A stretch of DNA of 64,000 nucleotides from Budorcas taxicolor (GCF_023091745.1 NW_026291482.1:682001-746000), one strand, 5' to 3'. Shown: positions 10,700 to 22,933, counted from the stretch's first letter. Notes: generated from the letters alone by a model not told the origin. Program-made: numbers and translations.

Positions 10700-11515
10700 T
10701 TGAGATGCGACGGGAACACCGGGAACTCTTTCCCGAGCAAGCAGGGAAAGGATCCCTCATCTCGAGCTACGAGGCGGAAACGGGGCTCCTCTGGATGTGG
10801 GCGTGACCCTCGTGTTTCCTCTCGAGTGGAGACGGGTATGGCGGGGAACTTCTTGATTTGCACCAAGGGTGTGAAGGACCCTTTCGAAGTTCCAGGGGAG
10901 AGGTGTGATCTGCCTCGAGACGCCTCAGCGGAAATGGGCCTCATCTCGCCTGGAGGGGAGAACCTCCTGGATTTTCTCGAGTTGCGGCAGGTCTTCTCGA
11001 GTTACGACGGGGACCTCAGTGACCCGCTCTGGTCGCCTCAGGACAGGCCAGTCCACATGCGAACTGCTAGGGGACCTCTCGGGATTCCTCTCCCGTCCAT
11101 GCCGGGGCCTAAGACCTTGTGTGGAGTCGTGGCCGGAACCTGAGGATTCCTCTCCAGTGTTGCCATGGATCTTCGGGTGCTTCTGAGTCTCCCCAGGGGA
11201 GTCAGGCCTCGTCTCGAGTGGGGGCATGCACGTGCGCTTAACTCCCGAGCTGCAGCAGTAGTGTCACGCTTCCTGTCACGTGGATCAAGGGATCTGTGGC
11301 TTTCCCTCGAGGCTGTCCCTCGAGGCTTTCCCACGAGGCTTTCCCACAGGGCTGTGCCACGTGCCACCTTGGTGGGAGTCGATCCTCGGCGTGAAAGACG
11401 AGCCGGTGAAGGGAAAAGAGGTTCCTCTGGAATGGACTGAGACATCTGGGGGTCTCTTGGAATGGTGGCACGACCCTGGAGTTCCTCTCGCCGTTCCTGT
11501 TGAGAGGGCCTCCTC
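10700..11515 (+). repeat. Satellite monomer 14, A head with D middle and tail, 816 bp
   Basis: The head has gaacaccggg and tatggcgggg (A). From about 10890 it has ccaggggagagg, ctcagtgaccc, gacaggccagtcc and cttcgggtgc (D). This is a mosaic unit. Confidence 0.88.
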
Positions 11516-12330
11516 TAGAGATGCGACGGGAACACCGGGAACTCTTTCCCGAGCAAGCAGGGAAAGGATCCCTCATCTCGAGCTACGAGGCGGAAACGGG
11601 GCTCCTCTGGATGTGGGCGTGACCCTCGTGTTTCGTCTCGAGTGGAGACGGGTATGGCGGGGAACTTCTTGATTTGCACCAAGGGTGTGAAGGACCCTTT
11701 CGAAGTTCCAGAGGTGAGGTGTGATCCGCCTCGAGACGCCTCAGCGGAAATGGGCCTCATCTCGCCTGGAGGGGAGAACCTCCTGGATTTTCTCGAGTTG
11801 CGGCAGGTCTTCTCGAGTTACGACGGGGACCTCAGGGACCCGCTCTGGTGGCCTCAGGAAAGGCCAGTCCCGGTGTGAGTTGCTAGGGGCCATCTCGGGA
11901 TTCCTCTCCCGTCCATGCCGGGGCCTAAAACCTTGTGTGGAGTCGGGGCCGGAAGCTGAGGATTCCTCTCCAGTGTTGCCATGGATCTTGGGGTGCTTCT
12001 GAGTCTCCCCAGGGGAGTCAGGCCTCGTCTCGATTGGGGGCATGCACGTGCACTTACCTCCCGAGCTGCAGCAGTAGTGTCACGCTTCCTGTCACCTGGA
12101 TCAAGGGATCTGTGGCTTTCCCTCGAGGCTGTCCCTCGAGGCTTTCCCAAGAGGCTTTCCTACAGGGCTGTGCCCCGTGCCACCTTGGTGTGAGTCGATC
12201 CTCGGCGTGAAAGACGAGCCGGTGAAGGGAAAAGAGGTTCCTCTGGAATGGAGTGAGACATCTCGGGGACTCTTGGAATGGTGGCACGACCCTGGAGTTC
12301 CTCTCGCCGTTCTGTTGAGAGGGCCTCCTC
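11516..12330 (+). repeat. Satellite monomer 15, type A, 815 bp
   Basis: Marks are gaacaccggg, gggcgtgaccc, tatggcgggg, cctaaaacc, tcgattggg, gtgcacttacc, cacctggatc and ccccgtgcc. Confidence 0.9.
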
Positions 12331-13145
12331 TTGAGATGCGACGGGAACGCCGGGAACTCTTTCCCGAGCAATAAGGGAAAGGATCCCTCATCTCGAGCTA
12401 CCAGGCGGAAACGGGGCTTCTCTGGATGTGGGCGGGACCCTCGTGTTTCCTCTCGAGTGGAGACGGGTATGTCGGGGAACTTCTTGATTTGCAGCAAGGG
12501 TGTGAAGGACCCTTTCGAAGTTCCAGGGGAGAGGTGTGATCTGCCTCGAGACGCCTCAGCGGAAATGGGCCTCATCTCGCCTGGAGGGGAGAACCTCCTG
12601 GATTTTCTCGAGTTGCGGCAGGTCTTCTCGAGTTACGACGGGGACCTCAGTGACCCGCTCTGGTGGCCTCAGGAGAGGCCAGTCCCCATGCGAGTTGCTA
12701 GGGGCCATCTCGGGATTCCTCTCCCGTCCATGCTGGGGCCTAAGACCTTGTGTGGAGTCGGGGCCGGAACCTGAGGATTCCTCTCCAGTGTTGCCATGGA
12801 TCTTCGGGTGCTTCTGAGTCTCCCCAGGGGAGTCAGGCCTCGTCTCGAGTGGGGGCATGCACGTGCGCTTAACTCCCGAGCTGCAGCAGTAGTGTCACGC
12901 TTCCTGTCACGTGGATCAAGGGATCTGTGGCTTTCCCTCGAGGCTGTCCCTCGAGGCTTTCCCACGAGGCTTTCCCACAGGGCTGTGCCACGTGCCACCT
13001 TGGTGTGAGTCGATCCTCGGCGTGAAAGACGAGCCGGTGAAGGGAAAAGAGGTTCCTCTGGAATGGACTGAGACATCTGGGGGTCTCTTGGAATGGTGGC
13101 ACGACCCTGCAGTTCCTCTCGCCGTTCTGTTGAGAGGGCCTCCTC
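12331..13145 (+). repeat. Satellite monomer 16, B/D head with V-like middle, 815 bp
   Basis: The head has gagcaataaggg, cagcaaggg and ccaggggagagg. The middle switches to ggtggcctcaggagagg and ggccatctcgg, and the tail is D-like (cttcgggtgc). Confidence 0.88.
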
Positions 13146-13960
13146 TTGAGATGCGACGGGAACGCCGGGAACTCTTTCCCGAGCAATAAGGGAAAGGATC
13201 CCTCATCTCGAGCTACCAGACGGAAACGGGGCTCCTCTGGATGTGGGCGGGACCCTCGTGATTCCTCTCGAGTGGAGACGGGTATGTCGGGGCACTTCTT
13301 GATTTGCAGCAAGGGTGTGAAGGACCCTTTCGAAGTTCCAGGGGAGAGGTGTGATCTGCCTCGAGACGCCTCAGCGGAAATGGGCCTCATCTCGCCTGGA
13401 GGGGAGAACCTCCTGGATTTTCTCGAGTTGCGGCAGGTCTTCTCGAGTTACGACGGGGACCTCAGTGACCCGCTCTGGTCGCCTCAGGACAGGCCAGTCC
13501 ACATGCGAACTGCTAGGGGACCTCTCGGGATTCCTCTCCCGTCCATGCCGTGGCCTCAGTCCTTGTGTGGAGTCGGGGCTGGAACCTGAGGTTTCCTCTC
13601 CAGTGTTGCCAAGGATCTTGGGGTGCTTTTGAGTCTCCCCAGGGGAGTCAGGCCTCGTCTCGATTGGGGGCATGCACTTTCGCTTAACTCCCGAGCTGCA
13701 GCAGTGGTGTCACGCTTCCTGTCACGTGGATCAAGGGATCTGTGGCTTTCCCTCGAGGCTGTCCCTCGAGGCTTTCCCACGAGGCTTTCCCACAGGGCTG
13801 TGCCACGTGCCACCTTGGTGGGAGTCGATCCTCGGCGTGAAAGACGAGCCGGTGAAGGGAAAAGAGGTTCCTCTGGAATGGACTGAGACATCTGGGGGAC
13901 TCTTGGAATGGTGGCACGACCCTGGAGTTCCTCTCGCCGTTCTGTTGAGAGGGCCCCCTC
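13146..13960 (+). repeat. Satellite monomer 17, type B, 815 bp
   Basis: Marks are gagcaataaggg, gacaggccagtcc, gaggtttcc, gccaaggatc and gcactttcgct. Private changes are ggggcacttc and ccgtggcc. Confidence 0.9.
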
Positions 13961-14775
13961 TAGAGATGCGACGGGAACGCCGGGAACTCTTTCCCGATGA
14001 AGCAGGGAAAGGATCCCTCATCTCGAGCTACCAGGCGGAAACGGGGCTCCTCTGGATATGGGCGGGACGCTCGTGTTTCCTCTCGAGTGGAGACGGGTAT
14101 GTCGGGGAACTTCTTGATTTGCACCAAGGGTGTGAAGGACCCTTTCGAAGTTCCAGAGGTGAGGTGTGATCTGCCTCGAGATGCCTCAGCGGAAGAGGGC
14201 CTCATCTCCCTGGAGGGGAGAATCTCCTCGATTTTCTCGAGCTGTGGCAGGTCTTCTCGAGTTACGACGGGGACCTCAGTGACCCGCTCTGGTGGCCTCT
14301 GGAAAGGCCAGTCCCCATGCGAGCTGCTAGGGGACCCCTTGGGATTCCTCTCCCGTCCATGCCGCGGCCTCAGTCCTTGTGTGGGGTTGGGGCCGGAACC
14401 TGAGGATTCCTCTCCAGTGTTGCCATGGATCTTCGGGTGCTTCTGAGTCTCCCCAGGGGAGTCAGGCCTCGTCTCGATTGGGGGCATGCACGTGCGCTTA
14501 ACTCCCGAGCTGCAGCAGTAGTGTCACGCTTCCTGTCACGTGGATCAAGGGATCTGTGGCTTTCCCTCGAGGCTGTCCCTCGAGGCTTTCCCACGAGGCT
14601 TTCCCACAGGGCTGTGCCACGTGCCACCTTGGTGTGAGTCGATCCTCGGCGTGAAAGACGAGCCGGTGAAGGGAAAAGAGGTTCCTCTGGAATGGACTGA
14701 GACATCTGGGGGTCTCTTGGAATGGTGGCACGACCCTGGAGTTCCTCTCGCCGTTCCTGTTGAGAGGGCCTCCTC
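13961..14775 (+). repeat. Satellite monomer 18, type Y head with D-like tail, 815 bp
   Basis: Y marks (catctccctggagg, gagaatctcctcg, gtgtggggttgg) in the head and middle. Its anchor is changed to tagagatgcg. The tail has cttcgggtgc and gcttaactcc. Confidence 0.88.
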
Positions 14776-15592
14776 TTGAGATGCGACGGGAACACCGGGA
14801 ACTCTTTCCCGACAAAGCAGGGAAAGGATCCCTCATCTCGAGCTACGAGGCGGAAACGGGGCTCCTCTGGATGTGGGCGTGACCCTCGTGTTTCCTCTCG
14901 AGTGGAGACGGGTATGGCGGGGAACTTCTTGATTTGCACCAAGGGTGTGAAGGACCCTTTCGAAGTTCCAGAGGTGAGGTGTGATCCGCCTCGAGACGCC
15001 TCAGCGGAAATGGGCCTCATCTCGCCTGGAGGGGAGTACCTCCTGGATTTTCTCGAGTTGCGGCAGGTCTTCTCGAGTTACGACGGGGACCTCAGGGACC
15101 CGCTCTGGTGGCCTCAGGAAAGGCCAGTCCCCGGTGCGAGTTGCTAGGGGCCATCTCGGGATTCCTCTCCCGTCCATGCCGGGCCTAAAACCTTGTGTGG
15201 AGTCGGGGCCGGAACCTGAGGATTCCTCTCCAGTGTTGCCATGGATCTTGGGGTGCTTCTGAGTCTCCCCAGGGGAGTCAGGCCTCGTCTCGATTGGGGG
15301 CATGCACGTGCACTTACCTCCCGAGCTGCAGCAGTAGTGTCACGCTTCCTGTCACCTGGATCAAGGGATCTGTGGCTTTCCCTCGAGGCTGTCCCTCGAG
15401 GCTTTCCCAAGAGGCTTTCCCACAGGGCTGTGCCCCGTGCCACCTTGGTGTGAGTCGATCCTCGGCGTGAAAGACGAGCCGGTGAAGGGAAAAGAGGTTC
15501 CCTCTCGAATGGAGTGAGACATCTCGGGGACTCTTGGAATGGTGGCACGACCCTGGAGTTCCTCTCGCCGTTCCTGTTGAGAGGGCCTCCTC
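14776..15592 (+). repeat. Satellite monomer 19, type A, 817 bp, indel-affected
   Basis: A marks. From about 15128 homopolymer indels begin: agtccccggtg (+1), atgccgggcct (-1) and gaggttccctctcg (+1). Confidence 0.88.
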
Positions 15593-16408
15593 TTGAGATG
15601 CGAGGGGAACGCCGGGAACTCTTTCCGAGCAATAAGGGAAAGGATCCCTCATCTCGAGCTACCAGGCGGAAACGGGGCTCCTCTGGATGTGGGCGGGACC
15701 CTCGTGTTTCCTCTCGAGTGGAGACGGGTATGTCGGGGAACTTCTTGATTTGCAGCAAGGGTGTGAAGGACCCCTTTCGAAGTTCCAGGGGAGAGGTGTG
15801 ATCTGCCTCGAGACGCCTCAGCGGAAATGGGGCCTCATCTCGCCTGGAGGGGAGAACCTCCTGGATTTTCTCGAGTTGCGGCAGGTCTTCTCGAGTTACG
15901 ACGGGGACCTCAGTGACCCGCTCTGGTCGCCTCAGGACAGGCCAGTCCACATGCGAACTGCTAGGGGACCTCTCGGGATTCCTCTCCCGTCCATGCCGCG
16001 GCCTCAGCCTTGTGTGGAGTCGGGGCTGGAACCTGAGGTTTCCTCTCCAGTGTTGCCAAAGATCTTGGGTGCTTTTGAGTCTCCCCAGGGGAGTCAGGCC
16101 TCGTCTCGATTGGGGGCATGCACTTTCGCTTAACTCCCGAGCTGCAGCAGTGGTGTCACGCTTCCTGTCACGTGGATCAAGGGATCTGTGGCTTTCCCCT
16201 CGAGGCTGTCCCTCGAGGCTTCCCACGAGGCTTTCCCACAGGGCTGTGCCACGTGCCACCTTGGTGTGAGTCGATCCTCGGCGTGAAAGACGAGCCGGTG
16301 AAGGGAAAAGAGGTTCCTCTGGAATGGACTGAGACATCTGGGGGTCTCTTGGAATGGTGGCACGACCCTGGAGTTCCTCTCGCCGTTCTGTTGAGAGGGG
16401 CCCCCCTC
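15593..16408 (+). repeat. Satellite monomer 20, type B, 816 bp, indel-affected
   Basis: B marks with many one-base indels: ctttccgagc, gacccctttcg, aaatggggcctc, cctcagccttg, gatcttgggtgc, ctttcccctcg, gaggcttcccacg and gaggggcccccctc. Net length is normal because gains and losses cancel. Confidence 0.88.
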
Positions 16409-17224
16409 TAGAGATGCGACGGGAACGCCGGGAACTCTTTCCCGACGAAGCAGGGAAAGGATCCCTCATCTCGAGCTACCAGGCGGAAACGGGGCTCCTC
16501 TGGATGTGGGCGGGACGCTCGTGTTTCCTCTCGAGTGGAGACGGGTATGTCGGGGAACTTCTTGATTTGCACCAAGGGTGTGAAGGACCCTTTCGAAGTT
16601 CCAGAGGTGAGGTGTGATCTGCCTCGAGATGCCTCAGCGGAAAAGGGCTCTCATCCCTGGAGGGGAGAATCTCCCTCGATTTTCTCGAGCTGTGGCAGGT
16701 CTTCTCGAGTTACGACGGGGACCTCAGGGGACCCGCTCTGGTGGCCTCAGGAAAGGCCAGTCCCCATGCGAGCTGCTAGGGGACCCCTTGGGATTCTCTC
16801 CCGTCCATGCCGCGGCCCTCAGTCCTTGTGTGGGGTCGGGGCCGGAACCTGAGGATTCCTCTCTAGTGTTGCCATGGATCTTGGGGTGCTTCTGAGTCTC
16901 CCCAGGGGAGTCAGGCCTCGTCTCGAGTGGGGGCATGCACGTGCGCTTTCCTCCCCCTTGCTGCAGCAGTAGTGTCACGCTTCCTGTCACGTGGATCAAG
17001 GGATCTGTGGCTTTCCTCGAGGCTGTCCCTCGAGACTTTCCCACGAGGCTTTAACACAGGGCTGTGCCACGTGCCACCTTGTTGGGAGTCGATCCTCGGT
17101 GTGAAAGACGAGCCGGGGAAGGGAAAAGAGGTTCCTCTGGAATGGACTGAGACATCTGGGGGACTCTCGGAATGGTGGCACGACCCTGGAGTTCCTCTCG
17201 CCGTTCCTGTTGAGAGGGCCTCCT
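16409..17224 (+). repeat. Satellite monomer 21, type Y, 816 bp, indel-affected
   Basis: Y marks with indels in aagggctctcatccctgg, gagaatctccctcg, ctcaggggaccc, gggattctctccc, gcggccctcag, ctcccccttgc and ggctttcctcg. Confidence 0.88.
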
Positions 17225-18040
17225 TTGAGATGCGACGGGAACGCCGGGAAATCTTTCCCGACGAAGCAGGGAAAGGATCCCTCATCTCGAGCTACGAGGC
17301 GGAAACGGGGCTCCGTTGGATGGGGGCGGGACCCGCGTGTTTCCTCTCGAGTGGAGACGGGTATGTCGGGGAACTTCTTGATTTGCACCAAGGGTGTGAA
17401 GGACCCTTTCGAAGTTCCAGAGGTGAGGTGTGATCCGCCTCGAGACGCCTCAGCGGAAATGGGCCTCATCTCGCCTGGAGGGGAGAACCTCCTGGATTTT
17501 CTCGAGTTGCGGCAGGTCTTCTCGAGTTACGACGGGGACCTCAGGGATCCGCTCTGGTGGCCTCAGGAAAGGCCAGTCCCGGTGCGAGTTGCTAGGGGCC
17601 ATCTCGGGATTCCTCTCCCGTCCATTGCCGGGCCTAAGACCTTGTGTGGAGTCGGGGCCGGAACCTGAGGATTCCTCTCCAGTGTTGCCATGGATCTTCG
17701 GGTGCTTCTGAGTCTCCCCAGGGGAGTCAGGCCTCGTCTCGAGTGGGGGCATGCACGTGCGCTTAACTCCCGAGCTGCAGCAGTAGTGTCACGCTTCCTG
17801 TCACGTGGATCAAGGGATCTGTGGCTTTCCCTCGAGGCTGTCCCTCGAGGCTTTCCCACGAGGCTTTCCCACAGGGCTGTGCCACGTGCCACCTTGGTGT
17901 GAGTCGATCCTCGGCGTGAAAGAAGAGCCGGTGAAGGGAAAAGAGGTTCCTCTGGAATGGACTGAGACATCTGGGGGTCTCTTGGAATGGTGGCACGACC
18001 CTGAAGTTCCTCTCGCCGTTCCTGTTGAGAGGGCCTCCTC
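17225..18040 (+). repeat. Satellite monomer 22, type V, 816 bp
   Basis: V marks. The last of the clustered indels (ccattgccgggcc, +1 and -1) is near 17625. From about 17690 it carries the D-like tail that leads into the A-B-C-D repeat. Confidence 0.9.
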
Positions 18041-18855
18041 TTGAGATGCAACGGGAACACCGGGAACTCTTTCCCGATGAAGCAGGGAAAGGATCCCTCA
18101 TCTCGAGCTACGAGGCGGAAACGGGGCTCCTCTGGATGTGGGCGTGACCCTCGTGTTTCCTCTCGAGTGGAGACGGGTATGGCGGGGAACTTCTTGATTT
18201 GCACCAAGGGTGTGAAGGACCCTTTCGAAGTTCCAGAGGTGAGGTGTGATCCGCCTCGAGACGCCTCAGCGGAAATGGGCCTCATCTCGCCTGGAGGGGA
18301 GTACCTCCTGGATTTTCTCGAGTTGCGGCAGGTCTTCTCGAGTTACGACGGGGACCTCAGGGACCCGCTCTGGTGGCCTCAGGAAAGGCCAGTCCCGGTG
18401 CGAGTTGCTAGGGGCCATCTCGGGATTCCTCTCCCGTCCATGCCGGGGCCTAAAACCTTGTGTGGAGTCGGGGCCGGAACCTGAGGATTCCTCTCCAGTG
18501 TTGCCATGGATCTTGGGGTGCTTCTGAGTCTCCCCAGGGGAGTCAGGCCTCGTCTCGATTGGGGGCATGCACGTGCACTTACCTCCCGAGCTGCAGCAGT
18601 AGTGTCACGCTTCCTGTCACCTGGATCAAGGGATCTGTGGCTTTCCCTCGAGGCTGTCCCTCGAGGCTTTCCCAAGAGGCTTTCCCACAGGGCTGTGCCC
18701 CGTGCCACCTTGGTGTGAGTCGATCCTCGGCGTGAAAGACGAGCCGGTGAAGGGAAAAGAGGTTCCTCTGGAATGGAGTGAGACATCTCGGGGACTCTTG
18801 GAATGGTGGCACGACCCTGGAGTTCCTCTCGCCGTTCTGTTGAGAGGGCCTCCTC
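18041..18855 (+). repeat. Satellite monomer 23, type A, 815 bp
   Basis: A marks with private gatgcaacggg and gatgaagcagg in place of gagcaagcagg. Confidence 0.9.
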
Positions 18856-19671
18856 TTGAGATGCGACGGGAACGCCGGGAACTCTTTCCCGAGCAATAAG
18901 GGAAAGTATCCCTCATCTCGAGCTACCAGGCGGAAACGGGGCTCCTCTGGATGTGGGCGGGACCCTCGTGTTTCCTCTCGAGTGGAGACGGGTATGTCGG
19001 GGAACTTCTTGATTTGCAGCAAGGGTGTGAAGGACCCTTTCAAAGTTCCAGGGGAGAGGTGTGATCTGCCTCGAGACGCCTCAGCGGAAATGGGCCTCAT
19101 CTCGCCTGGAGGGGAGAACCTCCTGGATTTTCTCGAGTTGCGGCAGGTCTTCTCGAGTTACGACGGGGACCTCAGTGACCCGCTCTGGTCGCCTCAGGAC
19201 AGGCCAGTCCACATGCGAACTGCTAGGGGACCTCTCGGGATTCCTCTCCCGTCCATGCCGCGGCCTCAGTCCTTGTGTGGAGTCGGGGCTGGAACCTGAG
19301 GTTTCCTCTCCAGTGTTGCCAAGGATCTTGGGGTGCTTATGAGTCTCCCCAGGGGAGTCAGGCCTCGTCTCGATTGGGGGCATGCACTTTCGCTTAACTC
19401 CCGAGCTGCAGCAGTGGTGTCACGCTTCCTGTCACGTGGATCAAGGGATCTGTGGCTTTCCCTCGAGGCTGTCCCTCGAGGCTTTCCCACGAGGCTTTCC
19501 CACAGGGCTGTGCCACGTGCCACCTTGGTGTGAGTCGATCCTCGGCGTGAAAGACGAGCCGGTGAAGGGAAAAGAGGTTCCACTGGAATGGACTGAGACA
19601 TCTGGGGGACTCTTGGAATGGTGGCACGACCCTGGAGTTCCTCTCGCCGTTCCTGTTGAGAGGGCCTCCAC
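18856..19671 (+). repeat. Satellite monomer 24, type B, 816 bp
   Basis: B marks, with gggaaagtatcc (BamHI site lost), tttcaaagttcc, gcttatgag and gttccactgg. Confidence 0.9.
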
Positions 19672-20486
19672 TTGAGATGCGACGGGAACGCCGGGAACTC
19701 TTTCCCGATGAAGCAGGGAAAGGATCCCTCATCTCGAGCTACCAGGCGGAAACGGGGCTCCTCTGGATGTGGGCGGGACACTCGTGTTTCCTCTCGAGTG
19801 GAGACGGGTATGTCGGGGAACTTCTTGATTTGCAGCAAGGGTGTGAAGGACCCTTTCGAAGTTCCAGAGGTGAGGTGTGATCAGCCTGGAGACGCCTCAG
19901 CGGAAATGGGCCTCATCTCGCCTGGAGGGGAGAACCTCCTGGATTTTCTCGAGTTGTGGCAGGTCTTCTCGAGTTACGACGGGGACCTCAGGGACCCACT
20001 CTGGTCGCCTCAGGAAAGGCCAGTCGCCGTGCGAGTTGCTAGGGGCCATCTCGGGATTCCTCTCCCGTCCATGCCGGGGCCTAAGACCTTGTGTGGAGTC
20101 GGGGCCGGAATCTGAGAATTCCTCTCCAGTGTTGCCATGGATCTTGAGGTGCTTCTGAGTCTCCCAAGGGGAGTCAGGCCTCGTCTCGAGTGGGGGCATG
20201 CACGTGCGCTTACCTCCTGAGCTGCAGCAGTAGTGTCACGCTTCCTGTCACGTGGATCAAGGGATCTGTGGCTTTCCCTCGAGGCTGTCCCTCGAGGCTT
20301 TCCCAAGAGGCTTTCCCACAGGGCTGTGCCCCGTGCCACCTTGGTGTGAGTCGATCCTCGGCGTGAAAGACGAGCCGGTGAAGGGAAAAGAGGTTCCTCT
20401 GGAATGGAGTGAGACATCTGGGGGACTCTTGGAATGGTGGCACGACCCTGGAGTTCCTCTCGCCGTTCTGTTGAGAGGGCCTCCTC
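19672..20486 (+). repeat. Satellite monomer 25, type C, 815 bp
   Basis: Marks are gggacactcg, cagcctggagacg, gagttgtggcagg, cagtcgccgtg, ctgagaattcc (EcoRI), cttgaggtgc and cctcctgagc. Confidence 0.9.
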
Positions 20487-21302
20487 TTGAGATGCGACGG
20501 GAACGCCGGGAACTCTTTCCCGAGCAATAAGGGAAAGTATCCCTCATCTCGAGCTACCAGGCGGAAACGGGGCTCCTCTGGATGTGGGCGGGACCCTCGT
20601 GTTTCCTCTCGAGTGGAGACGGGTATGTCGGGGAACTTCTTGATTTGCAGCAAGGGTGTGAAGGACCCTTTCGAAGTTCCAGGGGAGAGGTGTGATCTGC
20701 CTCGAGACGCCTCAGCGGAAATGGGCCTCATCTCGCCTGGAGGGGAGAACCTCCTGGATTTTCTCGAGTTGCGGCAGGTCTTCTCGAGTTACGACGGGGA
20801 CCTCAGTGACCCGCTCTGGTCGCCTCAGGACAGGCCAGTCCACATGCGAACTGCTAGGGGACCTCTCGGGATTCCTCTCCCGTCCATGCCGGGGCCTAAG
20901 ACCTTGTGTGGAGTCGGGGCCGGAACCTGAGGATTCCTCTCCAGTGTTGCCATGGATCTTCGGGTGCTTCTGAGTCTCCCCAGGGGAGTCAGGCCTCGTC
21001 TCGAGTGGGGGCATGCATGTGCGCTTAACTCCCGAGCTGCAGCAGTAGTGTCACGCTTCCTGTCACGTGGATCAAGGGATCTGTGGCTTTCCCTCGAGGC
21101 TGTCCCTCGAGGCTTTCCCACGAGGCTTTCCCACAGGGCTGTGCCACGTGCCACCTTGGTGTGAGTCGATCCTCGGCGTGAAAGACGAGCCGGTGAAGGG
21201 AAAAGAGGTTCCTCTGGAATGGACTGAGACATCTGGGGGTCTCTTGGAATGGTGGCACGACCCTGGAGTTCCTCTCGCCGTTCCTGTTGAGAGGGCCTCC
21301 TC
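20487..21302 (+). repeat. Satellite monomer 26, type D, 816 bp
   Basis: Head as B (gagcaataaggg, gggaaagtatcc). The tail has cctaagacc, cttcgggtgc and gcatgtgcgcttaac. Confidence 0.9.
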
Positions 21303-22117
21303 TTGAGATGCGACGGGAACACCGGGAACTCTTTCCCGAGCAAGCAGGGAAAGGATCCCTCATCTCGAGCTACGAGGCGGAAACGGGGCTCCTCTCGATG
21401 TGGGCGTGACCCTCGTGTTTCCTCTCGAGTGGAGACGGGTATGGCGGGGAACTTCTTGATTTGCACCAAGGGTGTGAAGGACCCTTACGAAGTTCCAGAG
21501 GTGAGGTGTGATCCGCCTCGAGACGCCTCAGCGGAAATGGGCCTCATCTCGCCTGGAGGGGAGTACCTCCTGGATTTTCTCGAGTTGCGGCAGGTCTTCT
21601 CGAGTTACGACGGGGACCTCAGGGACCCGCTCTGGTGGCCTCAGGAAAGGCCAGTCCCGGTGCGAGTTGCTAGGGGCCATCTCGGGATTCCTCTCCCGTC
21701 CATGCCGGGGCCTAAAACCTTGTGTGGAGTCGGGGCCGGAACCTGAGGATTCCTCTCCAGTGTTGCCATGGATCTTGGGGTGCTTCTGAGTCTCCCCAGG
21801 GGAGTCAGGCCTCGTCTCGATTGGGGGCATGCACGTGCACTTACCTCCCGAGCTGCAGCAGTAGTGTCACGCTTCCTGTCACCTGGATCAAGGGATCTGT
21901 GGCTTTCCCTCGAGGCTGTCCCTCGAGGCTTTCCCAAGAGGCTTTCCCACAGGGCTGTGCCCCGTGCCACCTTGGTGTGAGTCGATCCTCGGCGTGAAAG
22001 ACGAGCCGGTGAAGGGAAAAGAGGTTCCTCTCGAATGGAGTGAGACATCTGGGGGACTCTTGGAATGGTGGCACGACCCTGGAGTTCCTCTCGCCATTCT
22101 GTTGAGAGGGCCTCCTC
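21303..22117 (+). repeat. Satellite monomer 27, type A, 815 bp
   Basis: A marks, with ctcctctcgatg, cccttacgaag and ctctcgccattctg. Confidence 0.9.
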
Positions 22118-22933
22118 TTGAGATGCGACGGGAACGCCGGGAACTCTTTCCCGAGCAATAAGGGAAAGGATCCCTCATCTCGAGCTACCAGGCGGAAACG
22201 GGGCTCCTCTGGATGTGGGCGGGACCCTCGTGTTTCCTCTCGAGTGGAGACGGGTATGTCGGGGAACTTCTTGATTTGCAGCAAGGGTGTGAAGGACCCT
22301 TTCGAAGTTCCAGGGGAGAGGTGTGATCTGCCTCGAGACGCCTCAGCGGAAATGGGCCTCATCTCGCCTGGAGGGGAGAACCTCCTGGATTTTCTCGAGT
22401 TGCGGCAGGTCTTCTCGAGTTACGACGGGGACCTCAGTGACCCGCTCTGGTCGCCTCAGGACAGGCCAGTCCACATGCGAACTGCTAGGGGACCTCTCGG
22501 GATTCCTCTCCCGTCCATGCCGCGGCCTCAGTCCTTGTGTGGAGTCGGGGCTGGAACCTGAGGTTTCCTCTCCAGTGTTGCCAAGGATCTTGGGGTGCTT
22601 ATGAGTCTCCCCAGGGGAGTCAGGCCTCGTCTCGATTGGGGGCATGCACTTTCGCTTAACTCCCGAGCTGCAGCAGTGGTGTCACGCTTCCTGTCACGTG
22701 GATCAAGGGATCTGTGGCTTTCCCTCGAGGCTGTCCCTCGAGGCTTTCCCACGAGGCTTTCCCACAGGGCTGTGCCACGTGCCACCTTGGTGTGAGTCGA
22801 TCCTCGGCGTGAAAGACGAGCCGGTGAAGGGAAAAGAGGTTCCACTGGAATGGACTGAGACATCTGGGGGACTCTTGGAATGGTGGCACGACCCTGGAGT
22901 TCCTCTCGCCGTTCCTGTTGAGAGGGCCTCCAC
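22118..22933 (+). repeat. Satellite monomer 28, type B, 816 bp
   Basis: B marks. The BamHI site gggaaaggatcc is retained, unlike 18856. Confidence 0.9.

Larger units (their letters stand above)
15128..17640. other. Cluster of homopolymer-length indels, probable assembly error tract
   Basis: About twenty single-base gains or losses occur in about 2.5 kb, nearly all in runs of C, G or T. Monomers before and after carry zero to two each. Gains and losses alternate so that unit length stays near 816. This pattern fits uncorrected long-read consensus error better than biological change. Confidence 0.75.
18041..21302 (+). repeat. Four-monomer higher-order repeat A-B-C-D, copy 1 (3,262 bp)
   Basis: Monomers start at 18041 (A), 18856 (B), 19672 (C) and 20487 (D). 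Each has a counterpart 3,262 bp downstream with only scattered single-base differences. Within the unit the four monomers differ clearly from one another, the defining property of a higher-order repeat. Confidence 0.9.

Noticed and set aside
15144..16469. A 441-codon minus-strand open frame, the longest in the window
   Set aside because: It lies inside the homopolymer-indel tract and exists only because several one-base errors shift frames past the usual stops.
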